Part shown: positions 17,086-25,680 of the stretch, piece after piece
Layout of the letters: every line of letters begins with the position of its first letter
How positions within the stretch are numbered: position 1 is the stretch's first letter
DNA from: Polymorphobacter_B sp038225475
GTDB taxonomy: Bacteria; Pseudomonadota; Alphaproteobacteria; Sphingomonadales; Sphingomonadaceae
Direction: 5' to 3'
Length of the DNA stretch: 64,000 bases
Assembly: GCA_038225475.1 (NCBI GenBank)
Contig: JBBRRA010000002.1
Coordinates: forward strand, 230,993 to 294,992
Made by a program: the position numbers and the translations under genes
Notes under the pieces: model-generated
The model's database searches: none
What the model was told of the DNA's origin: nothing
What the model saw: only the letters and a program-made list of their open reading frames with translations

Positions 17086-18243
17086 ATGGATCGCCACGTC
17101 CCCTTCCGCCGCCCGACGCCAGCGCAGCTGGCGTTGGCGCAGGGCATGGCGGCGGCGGCGGCGAACCCCGCTCCGGTGAGGATTTCGACGCTGCCGGCCA
17201 GCCACTATACCGACCCCGCGCGCTTCGCTGCCGAGCGCGCGCTGTTCGAAACCATGCCGGTGCCGGTCGCGCCGTCGGCGTTGCTGCCCGACCGCAATAT
17301 GAGCGTCACGCATGACGGGTTCGGCGTGCCGCTGGTGCTGACACGCGACGGCAAGGGCGTGCTGCACGCGTTCCTCAACGTCTGCCGCCACCGCGGCACG
17401 CGGCTGGTCGAGGCGAGCGCGCCGACGCATGCGCCCAGGCTAGTCTGCCCGTATCATGCGTGGACCTATGCGCTCGACGGGCGGTTGACCGGGCTGCCGC
17501 GGCCCGAGACGTTTCCCGGGCTCGACAAGGCGACACGCGGGCTGGTGCCGCTAAAATGCGCCGAAGCGGGCGGGCTGCTTTGGGTCGGGTTGAAGGCCGA
17601 CCGCGACTATGACTTCGCGCTTGCCACCGGGCCGCTGGCTGCCGACTTCGACGCGCTCGGGTTCGGCGACCACCAGCTGTACGCGCGCCAGACGCACAGC
17701 GTGGCGGCGAACTGGAAGCTCATCATGGATGCCTTCCTCGAGAGCTATCACGTCGTCCGGCTGCACGCCGCGACGATCGCACCGTTCTTTCAGGACGGGG
17801 TGACCACCGGCGACATGATCGGGCCGCATGCGCGCTCGGCGGTCGGACGGCTGACGGGTGGCGAGACGTTCGACGCCGACGATTGGGCCGCGATCCGCCG
17901 TACGGTGACCTTTGCCTATCAACTGCTGCCCGGCACGATCGTGGTGGCATCGCCCGACTATATCAACATCATGACGTTGATGCCGCGCGGCGTCGATCAC
18001 ACGCTCGTCGAGGATTTCATGCTGATCCCCGAGGCCCCGCAGACGCCCAAGGCCGAGGCGCATTGGGCCAAAAGCTGGGCGCTGCTCGACGGCGCGGTGT
18101 TTTCCGGCGAGGATTTCCGCGCTGCCGAACTCGGCCAGCAGGGGTTGAGCGCCGGCGCTGTCGATCATGTCCTGCTCGGCGGGCTCGAGCAGGGCGTCAA
18201 GCGGTTCCACGAGACGTTGGACGCGCTGCTGTCCGCACAATAA
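17086..18243 (+). CDS. Rieske non-heme iron oxygenase, large subunit type
   Basis: Encodes 385 residues. The [2Fe-2S] Rieske site is C100-R-H102 with C121-P-Y-H124. The mononuclear iron site is MDAFLESYHVVRLH (D215, H222, H227), so both centres look complete. This is the alpha-subunit layout of aromatic-ring hydroxylases and of demethylases acting on quaternary amines. No reductase, ferredoxin or beta subunit is adjacent, and the substrate cannot be assigned. ATG 17086 is preferred over a TTG two codons earlier. Confidence 0.87.
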   Translation: MDRHVPFRRPTPAQLALAQGMAAAAANPAPVRISTLPASHYTDPARFAAERALFETMPVPVAPSALLPDRNMSVTHDGFGVPLVLTRDGKGVLHAFLNVCRHRGTRLVEASAPTHAPRLVCPYHAWTYALDGRLTGLPRPETFPGLDKATRGLVPLKCAEAGGLLWVGLKADRDYDFALATGPLAADFDALGFGDHQLYARQTHSVAANWKLIMDAFLESYHVVRLHAATIAPFFQDGVTTGDMIGPHARSAVGRLTGGETFDADDWAAIRRTVTFAYQLLPGTIVVASPDYINIMTLMPRGVDHTLVEDFMLIPEAPQTPKAEAHWAKSWALLDGAVFSGEDFRAAELGQQGLSAGAVDHVLLGGLEQGVKRFHETLDALLSAQ

Positions 18244-18276
18244 GTGTCACCCCGGTGACGAGCATAAGGGGACACC

Positions 18277-19572
18277 ATGGGCAAGCGCCTGACCGTCTAT
18301 ATCTTGATCGCGCTCGCGCTCGGCCTCGTTGCGGGCTATGCGATCAACGTCAGCGCGGCACCCGATAAAGCGAAAACGATCGCTGGGTATCTCGGCATCG
18401 TTACCGAAGTTTTCCTGCGACTGATCAAGATGATCATCGCGCCGCTGGTGCTCGCGACACTGATGACCGGCATCGCGCACATGGGCGCGGGCGCGAGCAT
18501 CGGGCGAATGTTCACGCGCACGATCGGCTGGTTCATCGCCGCGTCGCTGGTGTCGCTGACGCTCGGGCTGGTGCTGGTCAACCTGCTCGGCCCCGGCGAG
18601 GGATTGAGCCTCGCGCTGCCCGCCGCCGACGCGGTGTCGGGCGTGGCGCGGACCGCGTTCAACCTGAAGGACTTTGTCGCGCATCTAGTGCCGAAGTCGA
18701 TTTTCGATGCGATGGCGCAGAACGAAGTGCTGCAGATCGTGGTGTTCTCGGTGTTTGCCGGGGTTGCGCTGACCGCAATCGGCGAGGCCGGCGCACCGAT
18801 CACGCGCGGCCTCGACGCGCTTGCGGCGCTGATGCTGCGGATCACCGGCTATGTCATGTACGCCGCACCGCCCGCCGTGTTTGCCGCCGTCGCCGGAGCG
18901 ATCGCGCAATACGGCCTTGCGATCATCAAGACCTATGCCGCGTTCATGGGCGGCTTTTATCTCGCGCTGGCCATTTTGTGGCTGCTGTTGCTCGGGGCCG
19001 GGGCGAGCGTCATCGGCGTGCCGCGCATCCTGCGGCTGGTCCGCGAAATCCGCGAGCCGTTCCTGCTGACCTTCGCCACCGCAAGCTCGGAGGCCGCCTA
19101 TCCCAAAATGCTCGAGGCGCTCGAACGTTTCGGCGTGCCGCCGCGCATCGCCGGCTTCGTGATGCCGCTCGGCTATTCGTTCAACCTCGACGGATCGATG
19201 ATGTATTGCTCGTTCGCAACGCTGTTCATTGCGCAGGCGTACGGCATCCATCTCGGCGTCGAACAACAGATCAGCATGCTGCTGCTGCTGCTGGTCACAT
19301 CGAAGGGGATCGCTGCCGTCCCGCGCGCCAGCCTCGTGGTGATCGCGGCGACGTTGCCGTTCTTCAACATTCCCGAAGCCGGGCTGCTGCTGATCCTTGC
19401 CGTCGATCACTTTCTCGACATGGGGCGCAGCGCGACCAACGTCATCGGCAATGCGGTCGCCACCGCGGTGATCGCCAAATGGGAAGGCGAACTCGGCGAG
19501 CCGATGGCAGCCGCGTGGGGAACGCTGCAAGCCCCGCTCGCGCCGCAGCGCGAACGGGGCCGCGCGCGTTAG
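18277..19572 (+). CDS. Dicarboxylate/amino acid:cation symporter (DAACS/SDF family)
   Basis: Encodes 431 residues. The GltP/DctA fold is recognisable from LIKMIIAPLVLATLMTGIAHMG near the start, GYSFNLDGSMMYCSFATLFIAQA (re-entrant loop HP1/TM7 region) and FLDMGRSATNVIGNAVATAVIAKWEGE at the end. It would import C4-dicarboxylates, glutamate or aspartate with Na+ or H+. Its stop TAG shares the palindrome TTAG (19569-19572) with the stop of the convergent LysM gene. Confidence 0.93.
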   Translation: MGKRLTVYILIALALGLVAGYAINVSAAPDKAKTIAGYLGIVTEVFLRLIKMIIAPLVLATLMTGIAHMGAGASIGRMFTRTIGWFIAASLVSLTLGLVLVNLLGPGEGLSLALPAADAVSGVARTAFNLKDFVAHLVPKSIFDAMAQNEVLQIVVFSVFAGVALTAIGEAGAPITRGLDALAALMLRITGYVMYAAPPAVFAAVAGAIAQYGLAIIKTYAAFMGGFYLALAILWLLLLGAGASVIGVPRILRLVREIREPFLLTFATASSEAAYPKMLEALERFGVPPRIAGFVMPLGYSFNLDGSMMYCSFATLFIAQAYGIHLGVEQQISMLLLLLVTSKGIAAVPRASLVVIAATLPFFNIPEAGLLLILAVDHFLDMGRSATNVIGNAVATAVIAKWEGELGEPMAAAWGTLQAPLAPQRERGRAR

Positions 19573-20048
19573 GCTTCGGCCGGGATGCGCAACACCTGGC
19601 CCGGATAAATGTGGTCGGCATCCTTCAGCATCGGCTGGTTCGCCTCGAGGATGTCATTGTACTTGTTGGCATGACCATAGACGCGCTGCGAAATCGCCGA
19701 CAGCGTGTCACCCGCCTTGACCGTGACGAACTGCACCTTGTCCTCGTCGGCATGGTCGTCGGTGGCGTCGGGCGCAGCCGCACCCGGCGCGGGCGTGATC
19801 GACGACAGCGGCACGCGCATCTGGTTGTCGACCTTGTCGATGCCGTCGGTGTTGCCGATCGCCATGACGATCTTCGAGGCTTCGGCGCGATTGACGGCGA
19901 GGCCGGTGACGGTTGCAGTCGAGCCGTCGACCGTGACGCCAAGGTTCTGGACATCGAGGCCGAGGCTGGTGACATGCGCGGCGATCTTGGCCCCGTCGGG
20001 CGCGCTGTGGCCGGTAATGGCATTCTTGATGAAGTCGTACAGGCCCAT
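19569..20048 (-). CDS. BON-LysM protein (YgaU/Kbp-like)
   Basis: Encodes 159 residues: an N-terminal MGLYDFIKNA segment, a BON domain (about 20-80), an acidic linker, and a LysM domain (about 107-157, VKAGDTLSAISQRVYG). E. coli Kbp (YgaU) of the same layout is a cytoplasmic K+-binding protein, and no signal peptide is seen here either. The start is the ATG at 20048, which has AGGAGAACC just upstream; a longer in-frame start lacks this. Tail-to-tail with the symporter. Confidence 0.88.
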   Translation of the reverse strand: MGLYDFIKNAITGHSAPDGAKIAAHVTSLGLDVQNLGVTVDGSTATVTGLAVNRAEASKIVMAIGNTDGIDKVDNQMRVPLSSITPAPGAAAPDATDDHADEDKVQFVTVKAGDTLSAISQRVYGHANKYNDILEANQPMLKDADHIYPGQVLRIPAEA

Positions 20049-20227
20049 GACGGTTCTCCTAGGGATGATTGTACGCGCCAAACGCGCGAGCGCGGAGGTC
20101 TATACCGCAGGGTATGGAGTCTTGATGACGGCCCGGCTCACGCACCCAAACATCGCCCTACCAGAATTAACCTTACACACGGTCTGCGATTTGATATTGC
20201 ACTTCTGAGGACAACGGGGGCGGTATC

Positions 20228-20620
20228 ATGTCATTCGAAAATATACCTTTTAGTAACGGGTTTGGAACGGTGTATCCCGACCGGGTATCATTCAATATTC
20301 GAAAAGGGCTTTTTGGAGGGGCGGTGGTCGAAGACCTTGCGATGAAGCATATCACATCGGTAAGGTCTGAAATAACAAGGCATGTTGGATGGGGCGTATT
20401 GTGGACGTTGTTTGCTATAGGCGGACTAGCTGCGCCTGACGGCGGAAAAGTCGTCGGCTTGCTGTTCGGATTTTTTGCCGTGTTGTGCTTTCTGGGCAGG
20501 CCCAGCGTTACCCTAAACACTTCCGGAAACGACAAACGCAAGTCAAATGGGAGCTATTCTCAACGTCAGGCTGGTAATGAGTATGCGGCCGCAGTGCGAC
20601 AAGCCTTATTCACCACTTAA
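20228..20620 (+). CDS. Small membrane protein of unknown function, low GC
   Basis: Encodes 130 residues. A soluble N-terminal part (FGTVYPDRVSFNIRKGLFGG, then HITSVRSEITRHVGWG) leads into two hydrophobic segments (about 54-70 and 75-90) and a polar tail. The pattern resembles small PH-like/DUF6232-type proteins, but I am not certain. Codon use and GC (near half) differ strongly from all neighbours, which points to recent acquisition. Its stop shares TTAA with the convergent comM stop. Confidence 0.6.
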   Translation: MSFENIPFSNGFGTVYPDRVSFNIRKGLFGGAVVEDLAMKHITSVRSEITRHVGWGVLWTLFAIGGLAAPDGGKVVGLLFGFFAVLCFLGRPSVTLNTSGNDKRKSNGSYSQRQAGNEYAAAVRQALFTT

Positions 20621-22125
20621 TTCACCGGTGCATGCCGACGATAACTCAATGCTTCGGCAATGTGTATCCGTGTCACGCCCTCGCTGCCCGCTAAATCCGC
20701 CAGCGTCCGCGCCACGCGCAGGACGCGGTGATAGCCACGCGCCGACAGATGGAGCGCGTGGGCTGCCTGCGTCAGCAGTTTGACGCCCGCCGCGTCAGGC
20801 GTGGCGACCGCCTCGAGCAGCTTGCCGTCGGCTTCGGCGTTGCTGCGGACCTTGGTTCCGGCATAGCGCGCCGTCTGCAGCGCGCGCGCCGCCGCAACGC
20901 GCGCGGCGACCTGCGCCGAGGTTTCGGACGGCGGCGGCAGCGTCAGGTCGGCGGCGCTAACGGCGGCGACATCGACATGCAGGTCGATGCGGTCGAACAG
21001 CGGCCCCGACACCCGCCCCTGATAGTCCGCCGCGCAGCGCGGGGCCCGTGCACACGCCAGCGCAGCATCTGCCAGATGGCCGCAGCGGCACGGGTTCATC
21101 GCGGCGATCAGCTGGACGCGCGCCGGATAGGTGACGTGCGCGGCGGCTCGCGCTACGGTAACCGACCCGGTTTCGAGCGGCTGGCGCAGCGAATCGAGCA
21201 CGCTGCGCTGAAATTCGGGCAGCTCGTCGAGGAACAGCACGCCCAGATGCGCAAGGCTGACTTCGCCCGGACGCGCGCGCGCGCCGCCGCCGACCAGCGC
21301 GGGCATCGACGCGCTGTGATGCGGCGAGCGGTATGGGCGGTTGCGCAACAGCCGCCCGCCCTCGAGCTCGCCCGCCATGCTCGCGACCATCGAGACTTCG
21401 AGCGCTTCGGCGGCGGTCAGTTCGGGCAGGATTCCGGGCAATGCCGCAGCGAGCAGCGACTTGCCCGACCCCGGCGGCCCCGACATCAGCAGGTTATGGC
21501 CGCCGGCGGCCGCAATTTCGAGCGCGCGCTTGGCGATTTCCTGCCCCTTGATCTCGTTCAAGTCGGGGCCGCTGCGCGCCACTTCGGCCATCGTCCTGAC
21601 CGGCGGCGACAACAGCTGCGTGCCCTTCAGATGGTTGATGAGCGACAACAGATCGGGTGCGGCAATGACTTCGACATTGCCCGCCCATGCCGCTTCGCCG
21701 CCCTGCATCGCCGGGCAGATCAGCCCGAGTTCGCTGGCGCTGGCGTGCATCGCTGCCAGCAACACGCCCGGCACCGGTGCCACCGCGCCGTCGAGCCCGA
21801 GTTCGCCGACGACGATATAGCCGCTGAGCATTTCTGCATCGAGCAACCCCATCGCACCCAGCAGCCCGAGCGCGATCGGCAGGTCATAGTGCGACCCCTC
21901 CTTGGGCAGGTCGGCGGGCGACAGATTGACGATCACCCGCTTCGGCGGCAGCGCGAGGCCGATGGCGCTGAAACTCGCCTGTACCCGCTCGCGGCTTTCC
22001 TTGACCGCTTTATCGGGCAATCCGACGACGATGAAATTGGGTAGCCCGCTCGAGACCTGCACCTGGACGTCGACGCTGCGCGCTTCCAGCCCGAGGAACG
22101 CGACCGTCCCGACATGTGCAACCAA
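20617..22125 (-). CDS. comM: YifB/ComM family AAA+ ATPase
   Basis: Encodes 502 residues with a Lon-like N-terminal domain, a Mg-chelatase AAA+ domain (Walker A GPPGSGKS, Walker B VLFLDELPEF) and a C-terminal Mg-chelatase-associated domain. ComM is a branch-migration helicase helping integration of DNA in natural transformation in Vibrio and Acinetobacter; the family is also widespread in non-competent bacteria. The start is TTG 22125, with GGGGGA 6 bases ahead. CPCRCGH (MNPCRCGHLADA) is the conserved Cys-rich patch. Confidence 0.93.
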   Translation of the reverse strand: MVAHVGTVAFLGLEARSVDVQVQVSSGLPNFIVVGLPDKAVKESRERVQASFSAIGLALPPKRVIVNLSPADLPKEGSHYDLPIALGLLGAMGLLDAEMLSGYIVVGELGLDGAVAPVPGVLLAAMHASASELGLICPAMQGGEAAWAGNVEVIAAPDLLSLINHLKGTQLLSPPVRTMAEVARSGPDLNEIKGQEIAKRALEIAAAGGHNLLMSGPPGSGKSLLAAALPGILPELTAAEALEVSMVASMAGELEGGRLLRNRPYRSPHHSASMPALVGGGARARPGEVSLAHLGVLFLDELPEFQRSVLDSLRQPLETGSVTVARAAAHVTYPARVQLIAAMNPCRCGHLADAALACARAPRCAADYQGRVSGPLFDRIDLHVDVAAVSAADLTLPPPSETSAQVAARVAAARALQTARYAGTKVRSNAEADGKLLEAVATPDAAGVKLLTQAAHALHLSARGYHRVLRVARTLADLAGSEGVTRIHIAEALSYRRHAPVN

Positions 22126-22237
22126 TTGCTATCCCCCGGCGCCCCCGCGCAAGCCTGTGTAAACACACGCTTGGCCATCGCCAAGCGCTAGTCGCCTTGC
22201 TTGCGCCACAGGCAGCTTTTATGCCGCGAGGATGTCG

Positions 22238-22531
22238 ATGCCGCTGTTCATCCGGAGCCTGATTCGCAGCGAGCCGGTGCGCGTCGCGCAGATGGTGGCA
22301 GGCGTGCTGCTGATGGCGGCCGGACCGATCGTCGGGCTGATCCCGGCGCCGCTGCCGATCGGCCTGATCTTGTTCGGCATCGGGCTGGCGCTGGTGCTGC
22401 GCAACTCGCTGTGGGCGCGACGTCGCTATGTCCGTTGGAAACGGCGGTTTCCGCGTGCCGCGCGCTTTACCGATTTCGGGTTGCAACGGCGGCGCAGCCG
22501 CGATCCGCGCGCGCTGTGGCGGGGCAAATGA
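22238..22531 (+). CDS. Small inner-membrane protein (PGPGW-like), unknown function
   Basis: Encodes 97 residues. Two hydrophobic helices joined by a Pro-rich turn (MVAGVLLMAAGPIVGLIPAP then GLILFGIGLALVLRN) are followed by a very basic tail. It resembles small putative transmembrane proteins with a PGPGW-type hairpin. I chose ATG 22238 over ATG 22232 because GAGGA (22228-22232) is correctly spaced only for the former. Its TGA overlaps an ATG (22528) that opens the frame later used by rnpA. Confidence 0.62.
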   Translation: MPLFIRSLIRSEPVRVAQMVAGVLLMAAGPIVGLIPAPLPIGLILFGIGLALVLRNSLWARRRYVRWKRRFPRAARFTDFGLQRRRSRDPRALWRGK

Positions 22532-22560
22532 TTGACTTGGGGTTGCGCGACCGCTATGCG
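22532..22560 (+). promoter_or_regulatory. Likely sigma-70-type promoter of rpmH-rnpA
   Basis: TTGACT (22532-22537), a 17-bp spacer and TATGCG (22555-22560, inside GCTATGCG) lie just after the upstream gene stop. Transcription would begin near 22567, giving a leader of about 19 bases before the rpmH ATG, with AAGGA (22575-22579) as its Shine-Dalgarno. An in-frame rnpA ATG (22579) would also be within this leader. Confidence 0.55.
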
Positions 22561-22585
22561 CCCCCACTTGATTTAAGGATGGACC

Positions 22586-22720
22586 ATGAAGCGGACCTTT
22601 CAACCGAGCCGGCTGGTGCGCGCACGTCGCCACGGCTTTCGTGCGCGCATGGCGACCCCGGGCGGCCGCAAGGTGATCGCCAACCGGCGCGCCAAGGGCC
22701 GGGCAAAGCTCAGCGCATAG
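22586..22720 (+). CDS. rpmH: 50S ribosomal protein L34
   Basis: Encodes 44 residues beginning MKRTFQPSRLVRARRHGF, the invariant L34 sequence, and ending in AKGRAKLSA. It is a small, very basic protein of the large ribosomal subunit. AAGGA (22575-22579) sits 6 bases upstream. The whole gene also lies inside an open frame, shifted by 2, that runs on into rnpA, so this DNA could be read in two frames. Its TAG overlaps the possible ATA start of rnpA. Confidence 0.97.
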   Translation: MKRTFQPSRLVRARRHGFRARMATPGGRKVIANRRAKGRAKLSA

Positions 22721-23049
22721 CCACGGTTACCGCGCGGCGCGATTTTGTCGCCGCGAATCAGGGCCGACGCGCAGCAGGACCGGCATTCGTGCTGTTGGTG
22801 CGGGACCGCGCCGATGCCGACCCGGCGATCCGCGCAGGCTTTACGGTGACCAAAAAGATCGGCAACGCGGTGGTGCGCAACCGGATTAAACGCCGACTGC
22901 GCGCGCTCGTGCAGGGCATCTTGCCGGCGGCAGGCATTGCCGGGGCCGACCATATCCTGATCGGTCGCAGCGATGCGCTGACGCGGACGTTCGGACATTT
23001 GACTGCTGATCTTGAAAAGGCGCTGCTGCGGTGTTCCGCCGCGCGCTGA
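22717..23049 (+). CDS. rnpA: Ribonuclease P protein component (start codon unusual)
   Basis: Encodes about 110 conserved residues. It is the protein cofactor of RNase P, which trims tRNA 5' ends. Visible features are RRDFVAANQGRRAAGPAFVL, TVTKKIGNAVVRNR and RNRIKRRLRALV, the RNR motif. There is no ATG, GTG or TTG in frame between the rpmH stop and the conserved body. The only codon in the usual place is ATA 22717, overlapping the rpmH stop (ATAG). Alternatively translation begins at in-frame ATG 22579, 7 bases before rpmH, giving a 156-residue protein that contains rpmH out of frame, as reported for Thermus. An assembly error is the third option. The 3' end overlaps yidD by 19 bp. Confidence 0.88.
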   Translation: MATVTARRDFVAANQGRRAAGPAFVLLVRDRADADPAIRAGFTVTKKIGNAVVRNRIKRRLRALVQGILPAAGIAGADHILIGRSDALTRTFGHLTADLEKALLRCSAAR

Positions 23050-23243
23050 CCATCCCGATCCGGCTGTACCAGCTGGTCGTGTCGCCGCTGCTCGGCCAGA
23101 ATTGCCGCTTCACGCCATCGTGTTCGGCCTATGCCATCGGAGCGATCGAGGCGCATGGCGCGGGCCGGGGTAGCGTGCTGGCGCTGCGACGCATATTGCG
23201 CTGTCACCCATGGGGCGGGTCGGGCTATGACCCGGTGCCCTGA
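23031..23243 (+). CDS. yidD: Membrane protein insertion efficiency factor
   Basis: Encodes 70 residues. The short amphipathic YidD sequence is clear: IRLYQLVVSPLLGQNCRFTPSCSAYAI then LALRRILRCHPWGGSGYDPVP. It assists YidC-mediated insertion at the inner membrane. The start is GTG 23031, inside the 3' end of rnpA, so translation is coupled. The rpmH-rnpA-yidD-yidC order is widely conserved in bacteria. Confidence 0.95.
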   Translation: MFRRALTIPIRLYQLVVSPLLGQNCRFTPSCSAYAIGAIEAHGAGRGSVLALRRILRCHPWGGSGYDPVP

Positions 23244-23273
23244 GCGTCGATTCGTTTCACAGAAAGCCGTCCC

Positions 23274-25013
23274 TTGACCGATCAACGCAATGTGATTCTG
23301 GCCGTCGTGCTGTCGGCGCTGGTGCTGTTCGGCTGGAGCTGGGCAACCGAGCGCTATTTCCCGCAGCCAAAGCCGCGCGTAGTCGCCGCCGCCGCGCCGG
23401 GAGCCGCGACGAGTGCCGCAGCGGGGGCGGCCCCTGTTGCTGCCGGCGCCGTGCCGGGGGCTGGCGGTCCGGTGGTGGCTGCACCCGGTGGCATCCGCGA
23501 CCGCGCCGCCGTGCTTGCCGAAACGCCGCGCATCGCGGTGACGACGCCGCGGCTGGCGGGATCGATCAACCTGACCGGCGCGCGCATCGACGACCTCGTG
23601 ATGACGACCCAGCGCGAGACCATCGCCAAGGATTCGCCGCCCGTGCGGCTGTTTACGCCGAGCGGCAGCGAGGGTGCGTATTTCGCGCAGTTCGGTTGGA
23701 CCGGAACCGGCGCCCCGCCTGCCGACGCACTCTGGACCGCAAGCGGCACGCGCCTGACGCCGCAGTCGCCGGTCACGCTGCGCTGGACCTCGCCGACCGC
23801 CGCGGTGTTCGAGATCGTGCTCGCGGTCGATGACGGCTATCTGTTCACCGCGACGCAGCGCGTCAGCAATCCGGGTAGCGCACCGCTCAGCGTCCGCCCA
23901 TGGGGGCTGGTATCGCGCACCGGCGAGGGCAAGGAAAAAGACGCATCGAACCTGCACGTCGGTCCGCTCGGCGTGGTCGGCGGTCGGCTCAAGGACAGCG
24001 AAGTCGGATATGGCAAGCTGCGCGACGACGGCGCGCAAAGCTTCCCGACCACCGGCGGCTGGCTGGGCCAGACCGATAAATACTGGCTTGCCGCGCTGAT
24101 CCCCGACCAGAAGACACCGGTGGTCGCGCGCTTTGCCGCCGCCTCCGGCGACCGGTTCCAGACCGACTATCTCAGCGACCCCGTCGCCGTCGCCGCCGGC
24201 GGCAGCGCGACCACCACCGCGCATCTGTTCGCCGGTGCCAAGGAAGTCCGGCTGCTCGATCGCTACAAGGCGTCGCTCGACATTCCGCTGTTCGACCGCG
24301 CGATCAGCTGGGGCTGGTTCTGGTTCATCGCGCAGCCGATCTTCCACCTGCTCGACTGGCTGTTCCGGCTGACGGGCAATTTCGGTGTGGCGATCATCGG
24401 TCTGACGATTGCCGTCAAGGCGCTGATGTTCCCGGTCGCCGCCAAGCAATATTCGTCGATGGCGCGGATGCGGGTCGTCCAGCCCAAGATGAAGGAAATT
24501 CAGGACCGCTATAAGGACGACAAGCAAAAGCAGCAGACCGAGATGATGGCGCTGTACAAGAAGGAAAAGGTCAACCCCGTTGCCGGCTGCCTGCCGGTGT
24601 TCCTGCAGATCCCGATCTTCTATGCGCTTTACAAGACGCTGCTGGTTTCGACCGAAATGCGCCACCAGCCGTTCATATTGTGGATCCACGACCTGTCCGC
24701 GCCCGATCCGGTGACCCCGGTCAATCTGTTCGGGCTGCTGCCGTTCCAGCCGCCGCATGTGCTCGCGCTCGGCGTGCTGCCGATCCTGCTCGGCATCACG
24801 ATGTGGCTGCAGCAAAAGCTCAGCCCGACCGTGCCCGATCCGGTCCAGGCGCAGGTGTTCAAGCTGATGCCATGGGTGTTCATGTTCATCATGGCACCGT
24901 TTGCAGCGGGGCTGCAGCTGTATTGGACGGTCAACAACCTGCTATCGATCGCGCAGCAATGGCTGATGTTGCGCCGCCATCCGATGCCCGCGACGCCCGC
25001 TGTGGTGAAGTGA
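23274..25013 (+). CDS. yidC: Membrane protein insertase YidC
   Basis: Encodes 579 residues of the Gram-negative form. An N-terminal anchor (QRNVILAVVLSALVLFGW) and an Ala/Pro-rich linker precede a large periplasmic domain (about 85-340). The five-helix core follows, with FIAQPIFHLLDWLFRLTGNFG, the cytoplasmic hairpin (KMKEIQDRYKDDKQKQQTEMMALYKKE) and GCLPVFLQIPIFYALYK. Start is TTG 23274, which fits the conserved DNQRN-type N terminus. It inserts and folds inner-membrane proteins. Its TGA overlaps the GTG of engB. Confidence 0.97.
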   Translation: MTDQRNVILAVVLSALVLFGWSWATERYFPQPKPRVVAAAAPGAATSAAAGAAPVAAGAVPGAGGPVVAAPGGIRDRAAVLAETPRIAVTTPRLAGSINLTGARIDDLVMTTQRETIAKDSPPVRLFTPSGSEGAYFAQFGWTGTGAPPADALWTASGTRLTPQSPVTLRWTSPTAAVFEIVLAVDDGYLFTATQRVSNPGSAPLSVRPWGLVSRTGEGKEKDASNLHVGPLGVVGGRLKDSEVGYGKLRDDGAQSFPTTGGWLGQTDKYWLAALIPDQKTPVVARFAAASGDRFQTDYLSDPVAVAAGGSATTTAHLFAGAKEVRLLDRYKASLDIPLFDRAISWGWFWFIAQPIFHLLDWLFRLTGNFGVAIIGLTIAVKALMFPVAAKQYSSMARMRVVQPKMKEIQDRYKDDKQKQQTEMMALYKKEKVNPVAGCLPVFLQIPIFYALYKTLLVSTEMRHQPFILWIHDLSAPDPVTPVNLFGLLPFQPPHVLALGVLPILLGITMWLQQKLSPTVPDPVQAQVFKLMPWVFMFIMAPFAAGLQLYWTVNNLLSIAQQWLMLRRHPMPATPAVVK

Positions 25014-25663
25014 CCGACGACGAAGACAAGGCCCGGCGCTTTGCCGAGGAAACGGCGCGGCGCATCTTTGCCGGACCGGTCGAGTTCCTGCTGTCGGCAC
25101 CGCGGCTCGAGGTGCTGCCGCCGCCGATAGTTCCCGAAGTGGCGTTCGCCGGGCGCTCGAACGTCGGCAAGTCGTCGTTGCTCAACGCGCTTACCGGGCG
25201 CGCCGGCATTGCGCGCACGTCGAACACGCCGGGCCGCACGCAGGAGCTCAACGTCTTCGATATCGGCGAACCGCTCAGCTTCCGGCTGATCGACATGCCG
25301 GGCTATGGCTATGCCGAGGCCCCCAAGGATATCGTCAAGGCGTGGCAGCGGTTGGTGTTCGACTATCTGCGCGGTCGGGCCGTGCTGAAGCGCGTGCTGC
25401 TGCTGATCGATGCGCGGCACGGCATCAAGCCGGTCGATACCGAGATCATGGGCCTGCTCGACAAGGCAGCAGTCAGCTATCAGCTCGTCCTAACCAAGGC
25501 CGATAAGATCAAGCCGACCGCACTCGCAGCGGTGCAGGCACTGGTCGCGGAATGCGCGGCGACGCACGGCGCAGCATTTCCGGTGGTGCTCGCCACGAGT
25601 TCGGAAAAGGGCGAGGGCATCGCCGAACTCCGCGCCAGTGTGGTCGCAGCGGCGCTGGTTTAG
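25010..25663 (+). CDS. engB: Ribosome biogenesis GTPase EngB/YihA
   Basis: Encodes 217 residues. It is a TRAFAC GTPase needed for assembly of the 50S subunit. G1 is GRSNVGKSS, G2 region TPGRTQEL, G3 DMPGYGYAEAP, G4 LTKADK and G5 ATSSEKGEG. The GTG start overlaps the yidC stop (GTGA). Placement right after yidC is typical for alphaproteobacteria and ties membrane insertion to ribosome assembly in one transcript. Confidence 0.95.
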   Translation: MTDDEDKARRFAEETARRIFAGPVEFLLSAPRLEVLPPPIVPEVAFAGRSNVGKSSLLNALTGRAGIARTSNTPGRTQELNVFDIGEPLSFRLIDMPGYGYAEAPKDIVKAWQRLVFDYLRGRAVLKRVLLLIDARHGIKPVDTEIMGLLDKAAVSYQLVLTKADKIKPTALAAVQALVAECAATHGAAFPVVLATSSEKGEGIAELRASVVAAALV

Positions 25664-25680
25664 TGCAGGGGATTTGAACC

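Noticed and set aside
22201..22578. Upstream continuation of the rnpA frame to a TTG at 22201
   Set aside because: It would cover the small membrane gene and the rpmH promoter. Only the part from 22579 is considered plausible for rnpA.
25667..25679. GGGGATTTGAACC, like the reverse of a tRNA T-arm
   Set aside because: No acceptor, anticodon or D-arm can be folded around it. It is the short leader of the GST gene and a chance match.
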